DNA of 64,000 nucleotides from positions 1,903,907 through 1,967,906 of the forward strand of contig NZ_CP047202.1 of assembly GCF_030408715.1 (NCBI RefSeq), read 5' to 3'. The notes beneath the pieces are model-generated. The model was not told where the DNA came from and ran no database searches. It worked only from the letters and a program-made list of their open reading frames with translations. Shown one piece after another: positions 7,939-16,702 of this stretch (its first letter is position 1; every line of letters starts with the position of its first letter). Origin of the DNA: Corynebacterium confusum. GTDB lineage: Bacteria > Actinomycetota > Actinomycetes > Mycobacteriales > Mycobacteriaceae. Position numbers and translations under genes: made by a program.

Positions 7939-8916
7939 TTATCCGGCCAGCTCCGCGATCCGGCGCACCGCCGACTCCACGGCGAAGTCCGGGTCCTTGC
8001 CGGACTGGCCCTTGACGTCGTAGTCGAGCTCGTCGATGAGAATGACGGCCTCCGTAACCGCCCTGCCGGACCAGCGGCGGGCCACCGGTTGGGTCAGCTT
8101 GACCACGTACGGGTTCAGGCCGGTCTGCTTGGCCAGGGAATACTGGTCGCCGCGGGCGGAGTACAGCCGCGCGATGGCGCTGACCTTGTTGGCCAGGGCG
8201 CTGGCGATGGCCACCGGGCTAGCGCCCAGCTGCAGCGCGCGGCGGCAGGTGGCGACCGCGGTGTTGGTCTTACCCGCGACCGCGGCGTCCGCGATATCCC
8301 AGTTGGCCACCTCGGCCACGCCGGAATAGTATTCCTGGACCGCCTGCATGGTGACGTTGCCGCCGGTGTCCGCGACCAACTGGCTGACCGCCGAGGCCAG
8401 TTCGCGCAGATCCGAGCCCACCCCCTGGAGCACCGCGTTGACCACGTCCGGGGTCGGCTGCACCTTGTGCCGGGAAAATTCCTTGGTCACCCAGCGGCCC
8501 AGCTCGTTCGGGTAGAGAGAAAAGGCGTCGTGGCGCTCACCCAGCTTTGCAAACGCCGTTAACAGCTCGGGCTGCTTCTTCTTGTTCTTGAGTGTCTTGG
8601 CGGTGACGCTGTAGACCGCCACCAGGGTCATGCCGGGGGCGAGCTGCTTGGCGCAGTTAACCAGCAGGCCGGTCAGCTCCTTGCCGACCTTCTCGATGTC
8701 GGTGACCACGATAAGCCGGTTGTCGCCGAAGAGGGACGGGCTGGTGGCCTCGGCCAGTTCGCCTTCGGTGACCTCGCTGGCCCGCAGGGTGGTCGTTTCC
8801 GGGGTCTGGCCGGTATCCGCCGCGACCTGCTTGGTGATGGTGCGGCGGGCGCGTTCGGTGAGGAATTCGTCGTCGCCGACGATGAGGTGGACCGGTGAAG
8901 CTGGCATGCCCTTCAT
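7939..8916 (-). CDS. holA: DNA polymerase III subunit delta
   Basis: This 325-residue protein has the HolA pattern: N-terminal HLIVGDDEFLTERARRTI, a central region LIVVTDIEKVGKELTG, and the C-terminal domain including VAEVANWDIADAAVAGK and ARRWSGRAVTEAVILIDELDYDVK. As the delta subunit of the clamp loader it opens the beta clamp. ATG 8916 is chosen because GGGAGG lies seven bases before it; the ATG at 8907 and an upstream in-frame codon are less well placed. It starts one base after the comEC stop. The order comEA-comEC-holA is conserved in actinobacteria. Confidence 0.95.
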   Translation of the reverse strand: MKGMPASPVHLIVGDDEFLTERARRTITKQVAADTGQTPETTTLRASEVTEGELAEATSPSLFGDNRLIVVTDIEKVGKELTGLLVNCAKQLAPGMTLVAVYSVTAKTLKNKKKQPELLTAFAKLGERHDAFSLYPNELGRWVTKEFSRHKVQPTPDVVNAVLQGVGSDLRELASAVSQLVADTGGNVTMQAVQEYYSGVAEVANWDIADAAVAGKTNTAVATCRRALQLGASPVAIASALANKVSAIARLYSARGDQYSLAKQTGLNPYVVKLTQPVARRWSGRAVTEAVILIDELDYDVKGQSGKDPDFAVESAVRRIAELAG

Positions 8917-8917
8917 C

Positions 8918-10633
8918 TTAGAACCTCCCGTCCACCGCGTGCTGGGCGCCATCCGCGTAGACCCGCACGGGACCGTCCCGGGCCGGGTAGAGCACCGGGA
9001 TATAGTCCGGCGTGCGGGTGGGCCGGTCTGCCGCGGGACCCTCGGCGGACAAGACCACGATCACCTGCGTGCCGGGCGGGACCGGCTCGATATCGTCGTC
9101 GGTTTCCACCACGTGCGCGCGCAGGTCCGCCAGGTCGACTTCCGGGGCGCTGGTGTGCAGGCGCGCCCCGCCCCGGGCTTGGAGCCAGGCGGGCGCGTGC
9201 CCCAGCGATCCCAAAAGCCCCAGCACCGCGGCCAGGCTCAGCACCAGCGTGACCGTCAGCCGCGGCCGGTGGAAGAGGAAGCCGGCCACGACCCAGCCGT
9301 AGACCAACGCGACCGCCACCGGGCCGGTACTCACCACCGCCAGGGGCAGGTCCCGCACCGCGTGCGCCACGGAATTGATCCACCACGTGCACGGCTCTAT
9401 TACCTTGAGCAGCACGCCCGCCAGCGGCGCCCCGATCCCCGGGATGTTGACCGCGATGGCGGCCAGCAGCCCCACCACCGTCACCGGCGCGGTGGCCGGG
9501 GCGACGGCCACGTTCGCCACGATAGAGACCACTGAGACCTCCCCGGCCATCAGCGCCACGATCGGGATGGTCACGATATCGGCCGCTACTGCCACCGCGA
9601 AGGCGCGGGTGAGCAGGTCCGGCAGGCCGAGCCGGGCCAGCCAGCGATAAAAGATCGGCTGCAGCGCCACAATGCCTGCCGTCGCCGCCACCGAGAGGGC
9701 GAAGCCGTAGTTGACCGCCAGCTCCGTGTCCCACCACAGCAGACCGATGATCGCCAGGCACAGACCGTGGACAGGTTCCATGCGCGACGAGTTGACCACC
9801 GCCAACAGCCCGACCAAGCCGGTCGCTCCCGCGCGCAGCACGGAAGGCTCCGCGCCCACCAAGGCCACGAAGACGGCCAGCGCCCCGAGCGCGCTCAGCA
9901 CCTGTCCTAACGGCGACGCCCGCGCCCAGCGCGCCACGAGCGCGGCCGCGGCGGTGACCACCACGACGTTGGCCCCAGAGACCGCCGAGAGGTGGCTCAG
10001 ACCGGTCTCGATATACAGGGTGCGCTCGGCCGCGTCCTGCAGTCCCACGTCCCCCAGGACCATCCCGGGCAGCAGGCCCTGGCTGGCCGGCCCCACGGTA
10101 TCCAGCACCACGGCCTGGAATTTCTCGGTCACCCCGGCGGCCCAATCCGCCCAGCCCTGCGGGGCAGCGACGGTTGTAACCTCCCCGTTGACCACGACGT
10201 CGACCACCCCGGGGCGGTTCGACTCACTCACCGTGCCGTCTACAGCCACCCGCGTGCCCGCCGGCGGCGCGGCAAAGCCGGCAACCTCGGGAAGCGACTC
10301 ACTAAAGACCGGCACCGAGCCTGGCACCCCGCCCACGTCCAGGCGCAGCAGCCACCCGCCGCTGTCCAGGGCCACCGGCGCCGATTGCAGCTCCCCTTCT
10401 AGCCGCCCGGTGGACGCGAACGCCGCGGCACGGGCCTGCCGCACCAGCGCGACCGCCATCGCCACGCAGCCGGTTGCCGCCACCACCAGCGCCTGACCGA
10501 TGTGCCGGCGCAGCGCGGCAGCCACGACCACCGCTCCCACCACGCCCAGGCCTACCAGCGGCCAGCCCAGCACCACGGCCAGGGTGGCCGCCCAGACGCT
10601 GGCGGCCGCGGGAACCAAGCGCAGCTCCCTCAC
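8918..10633 (-). CDS. comEC: ComEC/Rec2 family DNA-uptake channel protein without metallo-beta-lactamase domain
   Basis: This 571-residue membrane protein begins with hydrophobic segments, has an OB-like soluble region, and then the Competence domain (residues about 190-480) with the typical stretch LSHLSAVSGANVVVV and many membrane helices. Longer ComEC proteins carry a C-terminal metallo-beta-lactamase domain; no HxHxDH motif is present here and the soluble tail is only about 80 residues. ComEC moves single-stranded DNA across the membrane in transformable bacteria; whether this organism is competent is unknown. The GTG start overlaps the comEA stop by 4 bp (GTGA), and holA follows after one base. 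Confidence 0.93.
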   Translation of the reverse strand: MRELRLVPAAASVWAATLAVVLGWPLVGLGVVGAVVVAAALRRHIGQALVVAATGCVAMAVALVRQARAAAFASTGRLEGELQSAPVALDSGGWLLRLDVGGVPGSVPVFSESLPEVAGFAAPPAGTRVAVDGTVSESNRPGVVDVVVNGEVTTVAAPQGWADWAAGVTEKFQAVVLDTVGPASQGLLPGMVLGDVGLQDAAERTLYIETGLSHLSAVSGANVVVVTAAAALVARWARASPLGQVLSALGALAVFVALVGAEPSVLRAGATGLVGLLAVVNSSRMEPVHGLCLAIIGLLWWDTELAVNYGFALSVAATAGIVALQPIFYRWLARLGLPDLLTRAFAVAVAADIVTIPIVALMAGEVSVVSIVANVAVAPATAPVTVVGLLAAIAVNIPGIGAPLAGVLLKVIEPCTWWINSVAHAVRDLPLAVVSTGPVAVALVYGWVVAGFLFHRPRLTVTLVLSLAAVLGLLGSLGHAPAWLQARGGARLHTSAPEVDLADLRAHVVETDDDIEPVPPGTQVIVVLSAEGPAADRPTRTPDYIPVLYPARDGPVRVYADGAQHAVDGRF

Positions 10634-11406
10634 ACGGTCACCTGCCCTTCCAGCTGCGCGAACTTCGCCGGCCCGATCCCGCTGACCTCCAGCAGCTGGT
10701 CCACCGCGCTGAACCCACCGATGCTGTCGCGATAGTCCACGATGGCCGCGGCGGTGACCTCCCCCACCCCGCTGAGGGACTGCAGCTCGCTGGCACTGGC
10801 GGTGTTGATATTCACCGTGCTGTCGGAGTTTTCCGACGTGCCATCCCCGCCCCCGCTGCCGCCTTCCCCTCCCTGGAGACCACCGGGCTCCACGGGGGTC
10901 TCGCCGGGAGCGACTACGTGGATTTGCTGGGCGTCCTGGAGTACCTGCGCGTGATTGACCTGCGCCAGGTCCGCCTCCGGGAGCGGGCCGGCGGCGGCGA
11001 GCGCATCCGCCACCCGCGCGCCCGGATCCAGCGTGACCAGCCCGGGCCGGGCGACCTTGCCGACCACGGAGACCACCACCGGGCCCGTGGTCGGCGCGGC
11101 CTGCTCAGTTGCGGTGACTCCCGCCCCGCCGGCCTCGGCCGGATGGCCGCTTAGCGCCAGGTTGGATTCCTCGATCTCGGGCCCACCCTCCTGCCAGGCC
11201 AGGTGCGCCTCCTCGGCTGGGTCGTCCCGCAAGGCGGTGCAGCCCACCCACACCACCAGACCAAGGATGAGGAAGACGCCCAGCACGGCGGCGGGTGCGA
11301 CGGGAATGCGGAACCGGGGAGCCGGGAAGGACACGTCCATCAGCTCCTCGGCCCCAGTGGGCCGGGTCAATTCCTTTAGTCTGTCGCTCAAATGCGGTGC
11401 GCTCAT
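10630..11406 (-). CDS. comEA: ComEA-like DNA-binding protein (SLBB + helix-hairpin-helix)
   Basis: This 258-residue protein has a cytoplasmic N-terminus, one membrane helix (residues about 34-58, VAPAAVLGVFLILGLVVWVG), an SLBB domain (VVVSVVGKVARPGLVTLDPG), a Gly/Ser-rich linker, and a C-terminal pair of helix-hairpin-helix motifs (VNINTASASELQSLSGVG and LLEVSGIGPAKFAQLEG). ComEA binds incoming double-stranded DNA outside the membrane and passes it to ComEC. I chose ATG 11406 because the reading frame upstream has no conserved features; no strong ribosome-binding site is seen. It is the first gene of the comEA-comEC-holA unit. Confidence 0.92.
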   Translation of the reverse strand: MSAPHLSDRLKELTRPTGAEELMDVSFPAPRFRIPVAPAAVLGVFLILGLVVWVGCTALRDDPAEEAHLAWQEGGPEIEESNLALSGHPAEAGGAGVTATEQAAPTTGPVVVSVVGKVARPGLVTLDPGARVADALAAAGPLPEADLAQVNHAQVLQDAQQIHVVAPGETPVEPGGLQGGEGGSGGGDGTSENSDSTVNINTASASELQSLSGVGEVTAAAIVDYRDSIGGFSAVDQLLEVSGIGPAKFAQLEGQVTV

Positions 11407-11576
11407 GCCGCCGAGATTAAAATGCCACCGCCGGAAAGGGAAGGGATTTTCCCTGGACACCGGGCACAAACCGGAATTTAGCCCCAACCCATCACGGATT
11501 CGTTATAGGTTACTCGTAATGGTCCCATCGAGGGACGAAAAACTTCGTCCTCCTTGGCTACATTGCTGTCTAGCGG

Positions 11577-12461
11577 CTATTGCTCGCGCTGGTGGCGGGC
11601 GGCGAAAGTGCCTAAGGGGTTCTTCGGCTTCGAGGCCGGGACCGGAGTTTCGGTGGCGAAGACCGCGGAAACCCCGATGGCGCCGGAACCGACGTGCACG
11701 GATAGCACCCCGCCCAGCGGGAGCAGCATGAATGACGAGCCCTCCGGCAAGGCCCCGTCCAGCAGATCCTGGAGGCGCTCAGCGGCCTCCTCGTCGCCGT
11801 TGTGCTGAATGGCCACGAAGGCAGGCTCGCCCTCGGCGCGCTCGACGGCCAGCTCCACCAGTTTGGTAAAGGCCTTGGTCTGCGTGCGGGTCTTGCCCAC
11901 CAGGTCCACCTTGCCGTGGACGAGCTCCATGATGGGCTTGGTGGCCAGCAGTGCGGTCGAGAGCATGGCCGTGGCGGTGGACATGCGCCCGGAGCGGCGC
12001 AGATCGTCCGTACTGGACAGGTAGACCCAGGTATTGGAGCGCGCCAGCGTGTCCTCGGCCGCGGCCCGGCACTCCGCCAGGTCCGCGCCGTCTTGGGCCA
12101 GCCGCGCGGCCGCCATAACCGCGGCGCCCATACTCATGCCGGTGGAGCCGGAGTCGATGACCGCCAGGGCATCGGCAGCAAAGGCCCCGGAGGCCGTCAC
12201 GGCGGAAGAATACGTCGAGGACAAATCCTTCGACAGGTGGATAGCCAGCACGGCCTCCTCGCCGCCGGCGGCGGCCGCGCGCTCCATCTGGCGGCCGTAG
12301 AAAGCCGCGAGCTCAATCGCGCTGACCCCGGAGGTGGACTGCTCAGCGCCGTCCTTGCCCTCGCTGTCCATAACGTGGAGCTCGATCACACCGATGCCCA
12401 GCTCCGCCACGATCTCCTCCGGCAACCCGGCCGAGGAATCCGTAACTACGCGTACCGCCAC
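11577..12461 (-). CDS. degV: DegV family fatty-acid-binding protein
   Basis: This 294-residue protein starts MAVRVVTDSSAGLPEEIV and has the family's TSG motif (STSGVSAIEL), LSKDLSSTYSSA, VIDSGSTGMSMG and DDLRRSGRMS, all conserved in DegV proteins that hold a long-chain fatty acid between two domains (FakB-like). It is cytoplasmic. In Firmicutes FakB presents fatty acids to a kinase; the role in corynebacteria is less clear. The start is GTG and it overlaps the gpgP stop by one base (TAGTG), so the two are coupled. Confidence 0.93.
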   Translation of the reverse strand: MAVRVVTDSSAGLPEEIVAELGIGVIELHVMDSEGKDGAEQSTSGVSAIELAAFYGRQMERAAAAGGEEAVLAIHLSKDLSSTYSSAVTASGAFAADALAVIDSGSTGMSMGAAVMAAARLAQDGADLAECRAAAEDTLARSNTWVYLSSTDDLRRSGRMSTATAMLSTALLATKPIMELVHGKVDLVGKTRTQTKAFTKLVELAVERAEGEPAFVAIQHNGDEEAAERLQDLLDGALPEGSSFMLLPLGGVLSVHVGSGAIGVSAVFATETPVPASKPKNPLGTFAARHQREQ

Positions 12462-13159
12462 TAGATATCAGCCCCGCCATCGCCGACGACGCGCCCTCCC
12501 ATGTTCCAGCCGTCGAAGTACCAGGTGGCCTTGGCCGGCTGGGCGGGTTCAAAGTGCACGGGGGCGAGCGGACGTGCGGCGTCGAAGACCGGGCGGGCAG
12601 TCAGCTGCGCCCAATGGGTATTCTTCAGCCCGGACAGCGCGCCGTACTGGCGGTGCTCCAGGCCGAGCAGGTGGCAGGTCAGCGCCGCGATGGCCCCACC
12701 GTGGGCCACCACCAGCAGCGCCCGACCATTCCAGTCCTGGAACGACTCCATGAGCTCGTCGATGACCGGGCGGGCGCGCTCGGCCACCTGCACGCGGGAT
12801 TCGCCCTCCGGCGGGGCCCAGGTGGCGTCGTGGCGCCAGAGGGCGCGGGCGCCGGGGAACTGCTCGTCCACCTCGGCGGAGCTCATCCCCTGCCAGTTGC
12901 CCAGGTTGGTCTCCCGCAGGCGCGGATCGGTCTGGTAGTCCAGCCCCAGGGCCTCGCCGACCACGCGGGCGGTCTCCGCCGCGCGGCGCAGATCCGAGGC
13001 GACGATCTTGGCCACTCCCTCACCGCGCAGCAACTCGCCGGCCGCCCGGGCTTGGGCATAGCCGGTCTCCGACAGCTCCGTATCCAGGTGGCCCTGCATG
13101 CGGCCCGTGGCGTTATAGGTAGTCTGTCCGTGGCGGATGAGGATCAGGCGGCGGCTCAT
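12461..13159 (-). CDS. gpgP: Histidine phosphatase family protein, probable glucosyl-3-phosphoglycerate phosphatase
   Basis: This 232-residue protein has the phosphoglycerate-mutase-like signature LILIRHGQTTYNATGRMQG at its N-terminus (catalytic His9), the second catalytic region LLVVAHGGAIAALTCHLLG, and the acidic loop LRETNLGNWQG. In mycobacteria the gene in this exact position (between degV/octT and rsfS) dephosphorylates glucosyl-3-phosphoglycerate in methylglucose lipopolysaccharide synthesis; the assignment rests on position and similarity. ATG 13159 is chosen because the conserved RHG motif begins seven residues later; upstream codons are Arg/Gly-rich noise. It lies 14 bases after rsfS. 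Confidence 0.85.
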   Translation of the reverse strand: MSRRLILIRHGQTTYNATGRMQGHLDTELSETGYAQARAAGELLRGEGVAKIVASDLRRAAETARVVGEALGLDYQTDPRLRETNLGNWQGMSSAEVDEQFPGARALWRHDATWAPPEGESRVQVAERARPVIDELMESFQDWNGRALLVVAHGGAIAALTCHLLGLEHRQYGALSGLKNTHWAQLTARPVFDAARPLAPVHFEPAQPAKATWYFDGWNMGGRVVGDGGADI

Positions 13160-13173
13160 GATGGTGCGGCTAC

Positions 13174-13644
13174 CTAGATCTCTTCGTCTTCGCCCGGGGC
13201 CTTGTCGGCCAGCGGGAGGTCGGCGACGGATTCCGCCTCGCGCGGGTTGACCTCGTCGGCCCACTGGCCGGGGCGCTGCGGGGCCTCGACGCCCGGGATT
13301 TCCACCAGCGGGCAGTCGTGGTAGAGGCGGTCGAGGCCGTAGTGGTCCCGCTCGCCCTCGCGCTGGACGTGAACGACGACGTTGCCGTAGTCCAGCAGCA
13401 CCCAGCGGTTTTCCCGGTTGCCTTCGCGGCGCTTCGGCTCGTAGCCGGCCGCGGTCATCTCGTCTTCGATCTCGTCCACGATGGAACGGACCTGGCGCTC
13501 GTTATCGGCGGAGGCGATCACGAAGACCTCGGTGACCGCCAGCACGTCGGAGACGTCGATAGCGGCGATGTTGCCACCCAGCTTCTCTTGGGCAGCGCGC
13601 GCGGCTACCTCGGCCATGCTCCGGGCTACGTCAGTAATAGACAA
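13174..13644 (-). CDS. rsfS: Ribosome silencing factor RsfS
   Basis: This 156-residue protein has the RsfS/DUF143 pattern: VSDVLAVTEVFVIASADNERQVRSI, then RWVLLDYGNVVVHVQRE and YGLDRLYHDCPLVE. The factor binds L14 on the large subunit and blocks subunit joining when nutrients are short. The last 40 residues are an acidic, low-complexity tail. The start is a TTG preceded by AAGGAT nine bases upstream; no ATG covers the conserved N-terminus. It lies between nadD and gpgP, as in mycobacteria. Confidence 0.94.
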   Translation of the reverse strand: MSITDVARSMAEVAARAAQEKLGGNIAAIDVSDVLAVTEVFVIASADNERQVRSIVDEIEDEMTAAGYEPKRREGNRENRWVLLDYGNVVVHVQREGERDHYGLDRLYHDCPLVEIPGVEAPQRPGQWADEVNPREAESVADLPLADKAPGEDEEI

Positions 13645-13744
13645 TGCGGGAAATCCTTCAACAAATTCTGCAGACGTTAGTTTCTACCAATAATCGATAC
13701 TAGTGTCCCACGTTTTCGGACATTTTCCTACTCGCGGCGCGCTG

Positions 13745-14356
13745 CTAGAGAGGCTGATCGGGGTTGATCCGGTAGAGATTGTTCTTGGCAATATATTGCA
13801 CTACCCCATCTGGGACCAAATACCACACCGGCCGTCCGGCGGCGGCGCGCTCACGGCAATCGGTCGAGGAAATCGCCATCGCGGGGATCTCCACCAACTC
13901 TATCCCCTGCCGCGACTCGCGGGGCAGCATTTTGTCGGTCAGCTCGTAGCCCGGGCGCGTCACGCCGACGAACCGGGCCATCTGCAGCATCTTCTCCCAG
14001 TCTCGCCAGCTCATGATCGAGCTGAGCGCGTCCGCGCCGGTGATAAAAAACAGCTCGGACTCCGGGTAGAACTCCCGCAAGTCCCGGAGCGTGTCGATGG
14101 TATAGGTCGGCCCCTCGCGGTCGATGTCCACGCGGGAGACAGTAAACCGCGGGTTGGAGGCGGTAGCCACCACCGTCATCAGGTAGCGGTGCTCTGCAGG
14201 GGTTACCTGCCGGTCCGCCTTCTGCCAGGGCTGGCCAGTGGGCACGAAGACCACCTGATCCAGCTGGAAGCGGTGCGCTACCTCGCTCGCGGCCACTAGG
14301 TGGCCGTGGTGGATGGGATCGAAGGTCCCGCCCATAATCCCTATACGGTTGCTCAT
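13745..14356 (-). CDS. nadD: Nicotinate-nucleotide adenylyltransferase
   Basis: This 203-residue protein has the nucleotidyltransferase motif [12 protein letters not shown] (residues 9-20) and the C-terminal ISSTDCRER that replaces the usual ISSTxIR. It joins nicotinate mononucleotide and ATP to give deamido-NAD in NAD synthesis, in the cytoplasm. Length is normal for the family. It lies upstream of rsfS (100 bases) and downstream of proA (22 bases), all on the minus strand. Confidence 0.96.
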   Translation of the reverse strand: MSNRIGIMGGTFDPIHHGHLVAASEVAHRFQLDQVVFVPTGQPWQKADRQVTPAEHRYLMTVVATASNPRFTVSRVDIDREGPTYTIDTLRDLREFYPESELFFITGADALSSIMSWRDWEKMLQMARFVGVTRPGYELTDKMLPRESRQGIELVEIPAMAISSTDCRERAAAGRPVWYLVPDGVVQYIAKNNLYRINPDQPL

Positions 14357-14378
14357 GGATGGCTAGTATACGTCCCGG

Positions 14379-15677
14379 CTAGGGGCGGGTGTGGCCGTTG
14401 CCCTGCAGCACCCACTTGGTGGAGGTCAGCTCTGGCAGGGCCATGGGGCCGCGCGCGTGCAGCTTCTGCGTGGAGATGCCGATCTCCGCGCCCATGCCGT
14501 AGACCTCGCCGTCGGTAAAGGCGGTCGAGGCATTGAGCATGACCGCGGCGGCGTCGACCTCGTTGGCAAAGCGCAGCAGCACGTCCGCGTCCTGGGCGGC
14601 GATGGCCTCGGTGTGGCCGGTGGAATAGCGGCGGATGTGCTCGATGGCCCCGTCGATACCGTCGACGACCTTGGCGCAGATGTCCATCGACAGGGATTCT
14701 TCCGCCCAGTCCTCCTCGCTGGCCTGCACCGCGCCCTCGACGCCGAGTGCGGCCAGCTCCTCGGTGTCGCCGTGGATGGTCACCCCGGCGTCTTGGAGGG
14801 CCTGGATGACGCGGAGCTGGTCGGCGGCCGGCAGGGCGGCATCGACCAGCACGCACTCGGTGGAGTTGCACACCGAGGTCCGCCGAGTCTTGCCGTTGAT
14901 GACCATGGCGATGGCCTTGTCCAGGTCCGCGGAGGCGTCGACGTAGAAGTGGCAGTTGCCGGTGCCGGTCTCGATGGTCGGCACGGTAGCGCCCGTAACC
15001 ACGGCGTTAATCAGGCCAGCTCCCCCGCGCGGGATGACCAGATCGACCAGGCCACGGGCGGTAATCAGGTCCTGGACCGAGCCGCGGGTCTCACACGGCA
15101 ACAGCTGGACCCCGGCGCGCGGCAGGCCGGCGGCCTCCAGGGTGGACTGCAGGATCTCCACCAGCTTCTCGTTGGAGTTGCGGGCTGACTTCGAGCCGCG
15201 CAGCAGCGGCACGTTGCCGGACTTTAAGGCCAGGCCGAAGGCATCCACGGTGACGTTCGGGCGGGCCTCGTAGACCATGCCCATGACGCCGAGCGGCACG
15301 CGGATCTGGCGCATCTGGATGCCGTTGTCCATGGTGCGGCCCTGCACGACCTCCCCCACCGGGTCCTGCAGGCCGGCCACCTGGTTGAGGCCGTCCGCGA
15401 TGCCAGCGACGCGGTCGGCGTCCAGGCTCAGCCGGTCGATGAGCGAATCCGACAAGCCCGCCTCACGGCCGGCGTCGATGTCCTTCTGGTTGGCCGCGAG
15501 GATCTCCTCGGTGGCCGCACCTAAGTCCTTCGCCGCTTGCCGCAGGATCTCGTTCTTCTGCGGGGTGGTCAGCTGCGCGATCTGCGCGGCGACCTCCTTG
15601 GCCGCGCGGGCCTTGGTCAGCACCTCGTCGCGCTCGGCTTGGCGTTCTGGGCTCAGTTCATCCGTAGATTGAGTCAT
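14379..15677 (-). CDS. proA: Glutamate-5-semialdehyde dehydrogenase (gamma-glutamyl phosphate reductase)
   Basis: This 432-residue protein is an aldehyde-dehydrogenase-fold enzyme that reduces gamma-glutamyl phosphate with NADPH, the second step of proline synthesis. Visible ProA features are MRQIRVPLGVMGMVYEARPN, SGNVPLLRGS, and the catalytic cysteine in TSVCNSTECVLVD. ATG 15677 (MTQSTDELSP) gives the usual length; the frame upstream is open but not conserved. It is separated from proB by two 2-hydroxyacid dehydrogenase genes. Confidence 0.97.
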   Translation of the reverse strand: MTQSTDELSPERQAERDEVLTKARAAKEVAAQIAQLTTPQKNEILRQAAKDLGAATEEILAANQKDIDAGREAGLSDSLIDRLSLDADRVAGIADGLNQVAGLQDPVGEVVQGRTMDNGIQMRQIRVPLGVMGMVYEARPNVTVDAFGLALKSGNVPLLRGSKSARNSNEKLVEILQSTLEAAGLPRAGVQLLPCETRGSVQDLITARGLVDLVIPRGGAGLINAVVTGATVPTIETGTGNCHFYVDASADLDKAIAMVINGKTRRTSVCNSTECVLVDAALPAADQLRVIQALQDAGVTIHGDTEELAALGVEGAVQASEEDWAEESLSMDICAKVVDGIDGAIEHIRRYSTGHTEAIAAQDADVLLRFANEVDAAAVMLNASTAFTDGEVYGMGAEIGISTQKLHARGPMALPELTSTKWVLQGNGHTRP

Positions 15678-15772
15678 GCGCCCCAGTGTACGTAAACCCC
15701 GGCCGCTCATCCCCCCGGAATGATGCACTGGGTCACACGGAGGCTGTCGCCTCCGCCCCTTTATCCGCGGCG

Positions 15773-16699
15773 TTAATAACCGGCGTCGACGTCGACTTCA
15801 GTGGGCAGGCTGCCGTCGTGGGCGAAGGCCCGGGCCACGGAGACGGCGTGGGCACCGCTGCGCTTTTTGACCGAATACGGCGGGTTGGCCACGTGCGGGG
15901 TGATGACCACCTGCGGCATCTCCCACAGCGGGTGCCCGTCCGGCAGCGGTTCCGGATCGGTCACGTCCAAGCCAGCGCCGGCGATGCCTCCCTCGCGCAG
16001 GGCCTTAACCAGTGCGTCTGTATCCACCAAGGGGCCACGGCCGACGTTGATGACCACGGCGTGCTCCGGCATCTGCTCCAGGGCGCGCCTGTCCACCACG
16101 TGGTGGGTCTCGTCCGTCAGCGGCAGCAGCAGCACGAAATAGTCCGCCGCCGGCCAGATCTTCTCTATCTGATCGGTCGGGATGGTGCGGTCCGCGCCCG
16201 GCACGTCCTTGCCGCTGCGGTTGACCGCGATGATTTCCGGGCCAAACCCGCACAGCATCTCGATCAGCCGCTTGCCGATGCCCCCGGCGCCGACAATCGC
16301 GACCGTCTTGTCCTCGAAGAGGAAGGCGGTGTGCGACTCCACCTCGTCGCGGTTGCCCCAGCTATCCCCTACGCGGCGGTGGGCGTGCAGCTGCGCGAGC
16401 AGCAGCGCGATGGCGGATTCAGCCACGGTCTCATCGTAGAGCCCGGCCGCGTTCGACCAGCGCGTGCCGCAGGTGCGGGTCAGCTCGCGCATCTGCGGCA
16501 GCAGCGCGTCCACGCCCGCAAAAGGCAGCTGCACGAAGCCGAGGGACTCCGGCAGGCTCTCCGGCAGATCGTCGGCGCCGCCGGTGAAGAACAGGAAGTC
16601 CGCCTGCCCCAGCTGCTCCATGCCCAGCTGGGTGAAACCGGCCTCGTCGAAGGCGGCTTGGACGGCTTCCCAGCACTGCGGGTACATCACGTATTTCAT
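15773..16699 (-). CDS. D-isomer-specific 2-hydroxyacid dehydrogenase (paralogue 1)
   Basis: This 308-residue protein has a Rossmann NAD-binding motif VAIVGAGGIGKRLIEML, the catalytic Arg in INVGRGPLVDTDALV, the Glu region LDVTDPEPLPDGHPLW, and the catalytic His in VVITPHVANP. Such enzymes reduce 2-keto acids to D-2-hydroxy acids with NAD(P)H; the substrate is unknown. It is 3 bases from a second copy of the same family. A single gene of this kind (unkdh) sits between proB and proA in C. glutamicum, as I recall. Both copies begin MKYxM and end in EVxxxAGY, which points to tandem duplication. Confidence 0.9.
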   Translation of the reverse strand: MKYVMYPQCWEAVQAAFDEAGFTQLGMEQLGQADFLFFTGGADDLPESLPESLGFVQLPFAGVDALLPQMRELTRTCGTRWSNAAGLYDETVAESAIALLLAQLHAHRRVGDSWGNRDEVESHTAFLFEDKTVAIVGAGGIGKRLIEMLCGFGPEIIAVNRSGKDVPGADRTIPTDQIEKIWPAADYFVLLLPLTDETHHVVDRRALEQMPEHAVVINVGRGPLVDTDALVKALREGGIAGAGLDVTDPEPLPDGHPLWEMPQVVITPHVANPPYSVKKRSGAHAVSVARAFAHDGSLPTEVDVDAGY

Positions 16700-16702
16700 G
16701 GC

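Noticed and set aside
11533..11550. Perfect small hairpin GGACGAA-AAAC-TTCGTCC after degV
   Set aside because: No U-run follows on the minus strand, so I did not call it a terminator; it could be part of the comEA leader but evidence is thin.
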